A stretch of DNA of 11,109 nt from Burkholderiales bacterium (lineage in GTDB: Bacteria > Pseudomonadota > Gammaproteobacteria > Burkholderiales > Nitrosomonadaceae): NCBI GenBank assembly GCA_024235755.1, contig JACKLV010000026.1, positions 1 through 11,109 of the forward strand, read 5' to 3'. The translations under genes were made by a program, and so were the position numbers. Shown piece after piece: positions 1 through 5,937 of this stretch; positions within the stretch are counted from its first letter, which is position 1, and the number at the start of each line of letters is the position of its first letter. A model generated the notes under the pieces. It did no database searches, was not told the origin of the DNA, and worked only from the letters and a program-made list of their open reading frames with translations.

Positions 1-10
1 GCAGTTTCCC

Positions 11-76
11 TTGGTAATTAGCGATTACGACAGAATCGCTTGGTAATTAAGATACGACAAAGTCGCTTGGTGTTAA
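11..76. repeat. Short tandem repeat, unit about 27-29 bp, entering from the left edge
   Basis: The ten-base word TTGGTAATTA occurs at 11-20 and 40-49 and in altered form (TTGGTGTTAA) at 67-76, giving periods of 29 and 27. The intervening bases also match: 26-49 and 53-76 are two imperfect 24-base copies. The first spacer can fold, GCGATT (21-26) pairing with AATCGC (33-38). The array may continue left of the window. Its function is unknown; it could be an intergenic repeat or part of a mobile-element end. Confidence 0.6.
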
Positions 77-340
77 CATTCTAACAAGTAATTATATTGT
101 TTCCGCATATTTTCTATACTTTTGTAATTAATAGCAACAGGGTCGTTATTCTTATCTGGTCTATTATCTGAAGTTCATGTCAGTACTGGTTGTTTTAAAA
201 TTATTTAACCAGTGTATCTGATGATCTTTGAAAGAACTTGACTGGCTGGTTTTGGCCGGCTACTGCCGAAATGCGACCCAATCTGAGTGTCCGCTTTCAC
301 TAATCTGACACTGTCTGTAAGATCAGATCCTAATACAGTA
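77..340. other. Gene-free AT-rich stretch up to the transposase remnant
   Basis: I find no convincing gene here. The left half is AT-rich. From about 230 the sequence becomes more GC-balanced and reads like degraded, unassigned mobile-element or vector-of-insertion sequence, but I cannot match it to a family. Recognisable transposase coding begins abruptly at 341, so the junction near 335-341 is probably a deletion or insertion breakpoint. Confidence 0.4.
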
Positions 341-619
341 GGGCTTGTTCCAAGGCAAAGCGGCACGGGTGGCAAAGTCAAGCTGTTAGGCATCAGCAAA
401 CGTGGCGACACGTACTTGCGCACCTTGCTGATACATGGTGCCAGAGCAGTCATGTTTAACGCCAAAGATAAAGGCGCGTGGAGCGAAGCACTGTTGCACA
501 GGCGCCCGATGAATGTGGCTATCGTTGCAATGGCCAACAAAATGGCACGGACGGCATGGGCGATTCTGGCGCATGGTCGTAAGTACCAAAGGAGTTATGT
601 GAGTCAAGTACCCGCATAA
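341..619 (+). pseudogene. 3' remnant of an IS110-family (IS1111-group) transposase
   Basis: Codons from 341 to the TAA at 617-619 encode about 92 residues typical of the C-terminal domain (Transposase_20 type) of IS110/IS1111 transposases. Hallmarks are GLVPRQ, a GTGGK turn, LLGISKRGDTYLRTLLIHGA, and RRPMNVAIVAMANKMARTAW. A full transposase is about 320-350 residues and starts with a DEDD RuvC-like catalytic domain. That domain is absent: upstream of 341 the frame encodes unrelated residues and no homologous sequence is visible. An in-frame ATG at 287 exists, but the 18 residues before the conserved part look like junk, so I treat the gene as a truncated, inactive remnant. No frameshift is visible within the retained part, so the loss may be fairly recent. 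Confidence 0.88.
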
Positions 620-896
620 CAAAGAACAACCACTAAAAAGGAGTGGAATGCTGAAAGGTTGCGCAGGTAGATTACCCGTGTGATGGCGTACAGGTCGGAC
701 CGCAAGAACGTGAACCTGCATAGAGATAAGTGCTTGAGCACGAACAGGAGATGAGGTCGTTCTTGGCGAATTCCATCAGGGCCCGCAGATATATTTGGTC
801 TGCAACAAGGCCGGATATAAGACTGCAGCCGATTCCTTGTATCGCTAAAACACGAAATATCGCTTGCCAGACCGGGTGGCGTCCATATAAGACTCT
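620..896 (+). mobile_element. Non-coding 3' tail of the IS1111-group element (probable seekRNA/bridge-RNA region)
   Basis: In IS1111-group elements the transposase stop is followed by a few hundred non-coding bases that specify the guide RNA used by the recombinase. The sequence after the TAA at 617-619 has no sustained reading frame. It contains blocks that I recall from such tails: a stretch reading AACAAGGCCGGATATA near 803-819, and a GGCGTCCATATAAGACT block near 878-894, close to where the element should end. The right boundary is estimated. The family assignment of the tail rests on remembered pattern, not on an alignment. Confidence 0.5.
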
Positions 897-917
897 ATTT
901 CTTGAGAGGATAGGGTT

Positions 918-977
918 ATGAAATAACAAGTAAGATATTCACCGAAGGTTCGTGAACGGGCAGCCCGGCTGTTGCAT
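918..977 (+). pseudogene. Possible scrap of an IS3-type OrfA N-terminus
   Basis: Starting at ATG 918 the frame reads M-K-stop-QVRYSPKVRERAARLL before similarity ends at about 974. The YSP-VRERA-RL pattern is the usual start of IS3-family OrfA helix-turn-helix proteins. The TAA at 924-926 interrupts it, and nothing recognisable follows. At under 20 residues the similarity is short and could be coincidental, but the neighbouring IS1111 remnant makes a graveyard of insertion sequences plausible. Confidence 0.4.
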
Positions 978-1199
978 GCTTTCTTGTTTACGCGACGAAT
1001 CGACGCTCTAGAAATAGAATCGGGGTCAAACGATCCCATGACTATTTTTCTCACGATCACACTGGTACAAATGCTTCAACTCAACGGTAAAGGCAATCGA
1101 GGATGGACAATCCTCAGCAATTGAATAAAAGGGGATGCATTGACACCTCATCGAACTGGTCGAATGGAGCCCACTGTACGTCAAGGATTTTCTCAAAGG
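978..1199. other. Gene-poor stretch between IS remnants and the LysR gene
   Basis: No credible complete gene is visible. A 6-bp stem, GAGGAT (1099-1104) and ATCCTC (1110-1115), lies downstream of the minus-strand LysR stop and could end that transcript, but no strong T-run follows it on that strand. On the plus strand, 1142-1199 reads LIELVEWSPLYVKDFLKG in one frame without a start codon. This looks protein-like, perhaps the end of a broken gene, and I do not recognise it. Confidence 0.35.
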
Positions 1200-2087
1200 T
1201 CATCTTTTGCAACCCCGCTGTTCCAGGCACTCGCGGATATAGTCGATAAAACATCGTGTTTTCGCCGGCAGCAAACAGGTTTCTGTAATCGCGTAAACGG
1301 AAAACGGGGGCGTCTGCCAGCCGGAAAGAATACGGCGTAGATGACCGTTTTTCAGGTCATCAGCAACGGCTTCTTCCGGCAGCAGCACAATGCCCATGTC
1401 AAAGGTAGCCAGTTTTTTAATCATGCCAATGTTGTTGATCGTATACTTGCTGCTCGCCGAGAAGCTAAAGGTTTGCGACCCATTGCCCAGGGGCCAAACC
1501 TGGTCAGTGACCATATGCAGACATTCATGCTGCGGCAGCTCCTCTGGTGTTTGCGGCTCACCGTACTGTTCAAGATACTGTGGCGATGCATAGAGATACC
1601 TGGTTAGGCTGGCTATTTTATGCGCGATCAGGTTGGAGTTCTTTTGCTCCCCCATCCTGATTGCGACATCAAACGGTTCAGCCACCATATCAACGTTTCT
1701 TGGTGTCAGGTCGAATTCGAAGGTGATGCCCGGATAGCGGCGCGAAAATTCGGGCATTAAGGGGGCAAGAAAAATGGTGGCAAAATCAACCGGCAGGGAT
1801 GCCCGCAGCTGTCCGCTGGGTTGAGCCAGCAACCCGCCAAGTTGCTCGTGGGCGAGTCTAGCTTCATCCACGATCCATTTACAGCGCTCAAAATAGAGCT
1901 GCCCGGCCTCGGTTAACTCGATTTTGCGTGTCGTACGATGCAGCAATCGCAGGCCTATGGCCTTTTCTAAGTTGTGGATTCGGCGGGAGAGTGTTGAGTT
2001 CGGGACGCCGGTGGCCTCAGCAGCCCGACGGAAACTCATGGCCTTCACAACCTCAACAAACAGCGCCATGTCATTCAGCAGCTCCAT
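1200..2087 (-). CDS. LysR-family transcriptional regulator
   Basis: A 295-residue protein of normal length for LysR-type regulators, which bind DNA as oligomers and usually control a divergently transcribed operon in response to a small-molecule effector. The N-terminal winged helix-turn-helix lies at about residues 3-60 (MALFVEVVKAMSFRRAAEA, then STLSRRIHNLE and LLHRTTRKIELTEAG). The rest is the effector-binding domain, with the usual LRASLPVDF start near residue 95 and an IRMGEQKNSNLIAHK segment. I chose ATG 2087 because a weak GGGG ribosome site (2096-2099) lies 8 bases upstream and it gives the standard LysR N-terminus. It is divergent from the pirin remnant and hydrolase, and the 207-bp spacer has two matching operator-like repeats. 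The frame is intact, so it may be functional. The effector is unknown. Confidence 0.95.
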   Translation of the reverse strand: MELLNDMALFVEVVKAMSFRRAAEATGVPNSTLSRRIHNLEKAIGLRLLHRTTRKIELTEAGQLYFERCKWIVDEARLAHEQLGGLLAQPSGQLRASLPVDFATIFLAPLMPEFSRRYPGITFEFDLTPRNVDMVAEPFDVAIRMGEQKNSNLIAHKIASLTRYLYASPQYLEQYGEPQTPEELPQHECLHMVTDQVWPLGNGSQTFSFSASSKYTINNIGMIKKLATFDMGIVLLPEEAVADDLKNGHLRRILSGWQTPPFSVYAITETCLLPAKTRCFIDYIRECLEQRGCKR

Positions 2088-2099
2088 ACTTATTGCCCC

Positions 2100-2164
2100 A
2101 TTATTGGAATAATAATTTCCATTAAAGCATATTTATCCCAAGCGATAATTATTGGATAATGATT
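2100..2164. promoter_or_regulatory. Paired operator-like repeats in the LysR/pirin divergent spacer
   Basis: Two near-identical direct repeats occur 48 bp apart: ATTATTGGAATAATAATT at 2100-2117 and ATTATTGGATAATGATT at 2148-2164. Each is itself an inverted repeat, ATTATT-GG-AATAAT in the first and ATTAT-TGG-ATAAT in the second. Paired AT-rich dyads beside a LysR start codon are the usual layout of a LysR recognition site plus activation site. The first copy sits just upstream of the LysR start, which would fit autorepression. Binding is inferred from layout alone. Confidence 0.55.
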
Positions 2165-2193
2165 CGGCTCGTTAAGGACTGGCTATTCCTTGC

Positions 2194-2210
2194 TCAGCCA
2201 GCTTGGCTGA
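2194..2210. promoter_or_regulatory. Perfect 7-3-7 inverted repeat upstream of the pirin remnant
   Basis: TCAGCCA (2194-2200) and TGGCTGA (2204-2210) are perfect complements around a GCT loop. The site lies between the putative LysR operators and the pirin start at 2295. It may be an operator for another regulator or a hairpin in the untranslated leader. A competing pairing with CTGGCT at 2179-2184 is also possible. No T-run follows, so an intrinsic terminator is unlikely. Confidence 0.35.
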
Positions 2211-2294
2211 CCGACTTGCCGGTAATTCCGTTGAGTCCTTTCCGCCTTGCAATCATTCTGCGAAAATCAGGTACAAGACCGGAGGATCTGTACG

Positions 2295-2895
2295 ATGACC
2301 AACATTGCTCCACTGACACGAACGAACCGTGGCAGCCATTTTCACGCTTTCGGGCTGCGAAGCACTGATACCATCCAGATCGATCCGTTTCTGGGAGTAG
2401 ATCATGCATGGATCAGCGCTCCCACCTTTCCACCGCACCCGCATGCCGGGTTTTCTGCGGTGTCCTATCTCTTTCTTGACTCTGAAACCGGCATAGTGAA
2501 CCGAGACTCACTGGGCCACCAAAACTTGATACAGCCAGGTGGCTTGCATTGGACTAAGGCGGCACGAGGGATTGTCCACGAGGAAGTACCGGCAGAGACA
2601 GGAAAGACCACACACATGCTGCAGATATTTGTGAATCTAGCTGCTGCAAAGCAGCAAGATGCCCCGGAAGCGCTCAGCCTATCCCCCCAGGATGTGCCGG
2701 TCGTACAGCTTGCCTGGCGGAAAAGTTCGTGTGCCGCTTGGTGGTTTTAGAGATGTCAGGTCCCCTTTACAGCCGCCGACGGGAGTCAGTTTGTTGGATA
2801 TCGCACTGGCAAGCGGTGGAGGCAGCCACTGCAGCGTACCGCGAGGGGAAAATGGGCGAGCTATAAACTTACCGCAGAGCCCCGGCTTATATTGA
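2295..2895 (+). pseudogene. Pirin-family gene, frameshifted and C-terminally truncated
   Basis: Pirins are bicupin metal-binding proteins; some have quercetinase-like dioxygenase activity. ATG 2295 has a good GGAGG site at 2281-2285. The first cupin is complete, with metal ligands expected at H48, H50, H95 and E97 (FPPHPHAGF and RGIVHEE), and a typical RDSLGHQNLIQPGGLHW segment. After VPVVQL the frame breaks at about 2712: one extra base (the G at 2712) sends it to a TAG at 2748-2750. Skipping that base restores PGGKVRVPLGGFRDV and LLDIALASGGG, running to a TGA at 2893-2895. Even repaired, the protein is about 200 residues, whereas the intact pirin here has 297, so most of the second cupin is missing. 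The intact hydrolase gene begins 36 bases later. Confidence 0.85.
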
Positions 2896-2931
2896 AAGGG
2901 GGAAACCCCACTATTATCTAGGAGGATTGTT

Positions 2932-3519
2932 ATGCCATACGAACGGTTTACCGGTGACAATGCCGTCATGCTCTTGATCGATCATCAGGTTGGCACGATG
3001 AGCTGGGTTCATTCGATTTCATTTGAAGAAATGAAGCGCAATGCCCTCATGCTGGCCAAGACTGCGAGCATTTTGGCGATGCCAACCGTACTCACCTCCA
3101 GCATGGAGGAACATGCACAGGGGCCTTTACTTGATGAACTAGAAACCATTCTGCCGGAAGCCTTTGCTGTACGCATTCAGCGATTGGGGATAGTCAACGC
3201 GATGGATGACGAAGCGTTTGCGGCGGCGGTCCAATCTTCGGGGCGCAAAAAAGTGGTCATTGCTGGGGTAACGAATGATGTCTGTACCGTATATCCCGCA
3301 CTAACACTGGTTAGTGAAGGCTACGAGGTGCAAGTGGTTGCGGATGCAGGTGGTTCGCCAAGCAAGATGGCCGACGACATGGCTCTGCGTCGGATGGAGA
3401 AAGCCGGGGTTACCCTGACAAGCACAAATCAGTTGATTGCTGAACTGACCGGCAATTGGAACACTCCTGAAGGCACCAAAATTGTACAGGAAGTACTAGG
3501 ACCAGCTTTGCAAGCTTAA
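2932..3519 (+). CDS. Isochorismatase-superfamily cysteine hydrolase (YcaC-like)
   Basis: A 195-residue cysteine hydrolase of the isochorismatase/nicotinamidase superfamily. ATG 2932 follows a strong AGGAGG at 2920-2925. The catalytic Asp is D17 (MLLIDHQ) and the nucleophile is C118 (AGVTNDVCTVYPAL). The usual triad lysine position aligns with R84 (RIQRLGIVNA), as in YcaC proteins. The non-prolyl cis-peptide region is AGVTND. It is shorter and more diverged than the YcaC-type protein at 7307-7936, and stops soon after the NWN segment, without the long C-terminal stretch that ends in Y-R-N-L in YcaC. Superfamily members hydrolyse isochorismate, nicotinamide, N-carbamoyl compounds and similar molecules. 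No substrate can be assigned. It was probably co-transcribed with the broken pirin under the divergent LysR. Confidence 0.92.
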   Translation: MPYERFTGDNAVMLLIDHQVGTMSWVHSISFEEMKRNALMLAKTASILAMPTVLTSSMEEHAQGPLLDELETILPEAFAVRIQRLGIVNAMDDEAFAAAVQSSGRKKVVIAGVTNDVCTVYPALTLVSEGYEVQVVADAGGSPSKMADDMALRRMEKAGVTLTSTNQLIAELTGNWNTPEGTKIVQEVLGPALQA

Positions 3520-3542
3520 TAATTAGGGTATTGTGCATATCC

Positions 3543-3570
3543 GTCCGTAAATATACGTTAGGACAGTTTT
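3543..3570 (+). terminator. Weak hairpin plus T-run after the hydrolase gene
   Basis: GTCC (3543-3546) pairs with GGAC (3561-3564), and an alternative inner stem CGTA (3546-3549)/TACG (3554-3557) is present. TTTT at 3567-3570 follows closely, then GCTTT. It sits 24 bases after the hydrolase stop on the same strand. The stem is short and interrupted, so this is only a candidate intrinsic terminator. Confidence 0.25.
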
Positions 3571-3614
3571 GCTTTGGTTCGGTTTAGAATGTAGTCACCA
3601 TAAAGGATGACATT

Positions 3615-3737
3615 ATGCCAGGAAATTGGACTGATATAGTGTATGAGCGAGATGTCGATGCTGCCGTCATCGGGCAAATACTCCTGGATGACGCGGTTAA
3701 TTTTCTTGGCTTGCCAATAAATTACACGTATCCTTAA
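3615..3737 (+). CDS. Orphan 40-residue reading frame, unidentified
   Basis: ATG 3615 is preceded by AAAGGATG at a spacing suitable for a ribosome site, and the frame ends with TAA at 3735-3737. The product begins MPGNWTDIVYER and continues through a mildly hydrophobic QILLDDAVNFLGLPIN segment. I do not recognise it. The residues look protein-like, and the following bases (3738-3791) also read like coding in another frame (DAYIGILKQRLSWIFSE). This may therefore be the decayed 5' end of a longer lost gene rather than a true small protein. Confidence 0.25.
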   Translation: MPGNWTDIVYERDVDAAVIGQILLDDAVNFLGLPINYTYP

Positions 3738-3830
3738 CAGATGCCTACATCGGTATCCTCAAGCAACGGCTGAGTTGGATCTTCTCTGAGTGAAAGTCTT
3801 CGCGAAGCTGAACAGGTGAAGCTGAAAAGG

Positions 3831-3859
3831 TTGACATTCACGTATTGTAAAATTAGTAA
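3831..3859 (+). promoter_or_regulatory. Possible orphan sigma-70-type promoter
   Basis: A consensus -35 box TTGACA (3831-3836) is followed after 17 bases by TAGTAA (3854-3859), a poor -10 box. A closer TAAAAT is too near to serve. A GGAG lies at 3881-3884, but no open frame follows on this strand, so if active it would produce only a transcript antisense to the amidohydrolase 3' end, or it may be a relic. Confidence 0.2.
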
Positions 3860-3903
3860 AAGCATAATGACTTCTCTAGGAGTTATTTAGATCGCGAACC
3901 AAA

Positions 3904-3941
3904 CATCACCTTTAAAATCGTTACGTTTTAATCAGGTGATG
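3904..3941. terminator. Hairpin between convergent transcription units
   Basis: CATCACCT (3904-3911) and AGGTGATG (3934-3941) are perfect 8-bp complements, and AAAA/TTTT inside can extend the pairing around a TCGTTACG loop. It lies 20 bases past the amidohydrolase stop on the minus strand and between convergent genes, where a bidirectional terminator is expected. T-runs are poor on both sides, so it could instead be a transcript-stabilising hairpin or an old element end. Confidence 0.4.
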
Positions 3942-3961
3942 TAATGGCCACTAGATAAGTC

Positions 3962-5782
3962 CTAAAATGCAAAGCAAGCGCAACCCAGCGTACCCCAAAA
4001 TGGATCTTTGGGTGCACGTGCGATTCGGGAGTGATTATGATGGCCATGCCCCATACACAAATGACTGGCCATCGCCGCAGAATGCACATGTGCATGATAA
4101 TGACCGCCGTAAGTTCTTACCGGCGACCAATCAGGACTTGCCGGCGGTAGCGGTGGTGCCAGATCTTTGAAGTCCCCAGCGCCATGAACCACATTGCCCC
4201 CGACTATTGTTAAAACCGACATGAGGCACTTGATTTCTTCCTCTGGCACGGAAAAATAGTCGGCTGATAATACCGCAAGATCAGCGTATTCACCCGGCTT
4301 GATCGCGCCTTTGACATCTTGCTCGCCCGAAAACCAAGCGCTGCCTTTAGTCCAAAGCGATAGCGCTTTCTCCCGATCGAGCCGCCGTTCTTCAGGATAA
4401 AGTGACAAGCCACCGAGTGTCTTGCCAGAGACCAACCAGTACAACGATACCCATGGATTGAAACTCGCCACGCGTGTAGCATCAGTACCGGCACCGACAG
4501 GAACGTCAGCAGCCAACATATCGGTAATTGGTGGTGTGAGCTTAGCTTCCGTTGCACCGTAACGTTCGACAAAGTATTCGCCTTGAAACGCCATACGGTG
4601 CTGGATCGCAATGCCACCACCCAAAGCCTTGATGCGTTCGATATTATTTGGCCTAATCGTTTCCGCATGATCGATAATAAAACGTAACCCATCGAACGGT
4701 ATATCCTTATCGACTTTCTCAAACACGTTCATGAACCGTGAAATCGATTCGTCATAAGTTGCATGGATTCTGAACGGCCAGCGTTTCTCGACAAGCAAGT
4801 GGGTGATTCGTTCGAGTTCTTTGTCCATGTCACCAGCAAGATTGGGCCGTGGTTGTAAAAAATTCTCGAAATCAGCTGCTGACCAAACTAAATTCTCACC
4901 CGCACCGTTTAGACGCAACATCGCATCACCCTCGCCGGGTTTTACCATGCTGGTCCAGCGTTTGTAGTCGTCAAATTCCGTTCCGGGTTTTTGCGCGAAC
5001 AAGTTATAAGCAATGCGCATGGTCATTTTGCCGCGCTTATGCAGTTCTTGGATGACTTTGTAATCGTCAGGGTAACTCTGACCGCCACCGCCAGCGTCAA
5101 TCGCGCTGGTGATACCCAGGCGATTGAGTTCACGCTGAAAATGGCGCGAAGAATTGAGCTGATCTTCAAATGACAGCGTTGGACCTTGTGCGAGAGTGGA
5201 ATACAGAATTAATGCACTGGGTTCTGCAAGCAACAAACCTGATGGGCTGCCATGCCGGTCTTTATAAATGATGCCCCCTGGGGGGTTCGGTGTATCTCTG
5301 GTAAAGCCGATGGCATGCAATGCCGCTGCGTTCAGAAGTGCCCGGTCATAGAGATGCAGGATGAACACAGGCGTATCCGGTGCCACGGCATTAATTTCAT
5401 CGAGCGTCGGCATACGTCTTTCAGCAAATTGGTATTCCGTCCAACCGCCCACTACCCGCACCCACTGCGGTGCAGGTGTACGCTGTGCCTGGTCTTTAAG
5501 CATCCTCAGCGCATCGGCCACGGAAGGCACACCTTCCCAGCGAAGCTCCATATTGTAATGCAGACCTCCCCGGATGACGTGAAGGTGCGAGTCATTCAAG
5601 CCTGGAATGACAGTATGTTGCTTGAGATCAATCACCTGCGTGTCTGAATTACATCGTTTCATGATTTCCTCATCATTACCAACCGCCTCAAAAAAACCAT
5701 CTTTGATTGCTACTGCGCTAGCCTGCGATTTAGCGGGATCAAGTGTTGTTATCTTGGCGTTCATTAAGATTGTATGTGTCAT
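3962..5782 (-). CDS. YtcJ-like metal-dependent amidohydrolase (Amidohydro_3)
   Basis: A 606-residue enzyme of the amidohydrolase superfamily, YtcJ/N-substituted-formamide-deformylase type. The N-terminal strand set (ILMNAKITTLDP, AVAIKDG) and C-terminal KPGEYADLAVLS are the small beta domain. The TIM barrel carries the metal-site motif DSHLH (H66, H68), with further likely ligands H340 (FRIHATYD), H372 (IDHAET) and catalytic D434 (GAGTDATR). Residues 561-584 are very rich in histidine, and the protein ends GTLGCACFAF, a tail I recall in relatives. ATG 5782 has a GAGG site at 5790-5793. In the same frame immediately upstream is a complete Tat signal peptide ending in one TGA, so the native product may once have been a periplasmic 646-codon precursor. 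From this start it would be cytoplasmic. It is the last gene of the minus-strand run, 155 bases past the porin stop. Confidence 0.93.
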   Translation of the reverse strand: MTHTILMNAKITTLDPAKSQASAVAIKDGFFEAVGNDEEIMKRCNSDTQVIDLKQHTVIPGLNDSHLHVIRGGLHYNMELRWEGVPSVADALRMLKDQAQRTPAPQWVRVVGGWTEYQFAERRMPTLDEINAVAPDTPVFILHLYDRALLNAAALHAIGFTRDTPNPPGGIIYKDRHGSPSGLLLAEPSALILYSTLAQGPTLSFEDQLNSSRHFQRELNRLGITSAIDAGGGGQSYPDDYKVIQELHKRGKMTMRIAYNLFAQKPGTEFDDYKRWTSMVKPGEGDAMLRLNGAGENLVWSAADFENFLQPRPNLAGDMDKELERITHLLVEKRWPFRIHATYDESISRFMNVFEKVDKDIPFDGLRFIIDHAETIRPNNIERIKALGGGIAIQHRMAFQGEYFVERYGATEAKLTPPITDMLAADVPVGAGTDATRVASFNPWVSLYWLVSGKTLGGLSLYPEERRLDREKALSLWTKGSAWFSGEQDVKGAIKPGEYADLAVLSADYFSVPEEEIKCLMSVLTIVGGNVVHGAGDFKDLAPPLPPASPDWSPVRTYGGHYHAHVHSAAMASHLCMGHGHHNHSRIARAPKDPFWGTLGCACFAF

Positions 5783-5794
5783 GTTAGTGCCTCA
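5783..5794 (-). promoter_or_regulatory. Ribosome site overlapping the leader stop codon
   Basis: The leader ends in TGA at 5794-5792 and the next bases give TGAGG, so the GAGG ribosome site (5793-5790) overlaps the stop codon and stands 7 bases from ATG 5782. A ribosome ending on the leader would be placed for re-initiation at the amidohydrolase start. That could keep expression of a cytoplasmic enzyme after the fusion was broken. Confidence 0.5.
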
Positions 5795-5902
5795 TTGTTG
5801 TGCAAATGCCGATGGAAATTGCAGCGTAAATGCTGTTGCGGCCGCAGTCTGCATAAAGCTACGGCGACTTGGCTGGTTAGGAATAGTGGTTGTGTTTGCC
5901 AT
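5792..5902 (-). CDS. Tat signal-peptide leader, in frame with the amidohydrolase but ended by TGA
   Basis: The frame from ATG 5902 encodes 36 residues: a polar start (MANTTTIPNQP), the twin-arginine motif SRRSFMQ at residues 12-18, a weakly hydrophobic segment TAAATAFTLQFPS, and a signal-peptidase-like AFA site before QQ. Then comes TGA at 5794-5792, after which the same frame continues G-T-N-M into the amidohydrolase. The SRRxF pattern is the recognised signal for export of folded proteins by the Tat system. Alone it has no role, so it is best read as the severed N-terminus of the downstream enzyme. Alternatives are programmed readthrough, a short coupled leader, or a base-call error at the TGA. 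Its own ribosome site is weak (GAAG). The porin stop lies 35 bases upstream. Confidence 0.75.
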   Translation of the reverse strand: MANTTTIPNQPSRRSFMQTAAATAFTLQFPSAFAQQ

Positions 5903-5937
5903 GTGTTACTTCAGTTTTTTGCTAAGAAAAGCTTTTT

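Noticed and set aside
1..80. CRISPR array at the left edge
   Set aside because: The repeated units are adjacent with no unique spacers of constant length, they are imperfect, and no cas gene is present.
205..340. A second insertion-sequence end near the transposase junction
   Set aside because: A TGACACTGTCTG-like stretch loosely recalls some IS termini, but there is no matching partner end and no target duplication that I can see.
386..721. Minus-strand open frames across the transposase remnant
   Set aside because: They are mirror frames of the conserved IS110-type coding strand, with no family features.
4210..4722. 170-codon open frame on the minus strand inside the amidohydrolase
   Set aside because: It lies in a different frame of a clearly conserved enzyme, and its translation has no recognisable domain and an arginine/serine-rich shadow composition.
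5252..5647. 131-codon plus-strand open frame opposite the amidohydrolase
   Set aside because: It is antisense to conserved coding sequence, has no ribosome site, and its product does not look like a protein family.
5792..5794. TGA as a selenocysteine codon
   Set aside because: It falls between a signal peptide and the enzyme's first strand, not at an active-site residue, and I see no clear SECIS-like hairpin just downstream.
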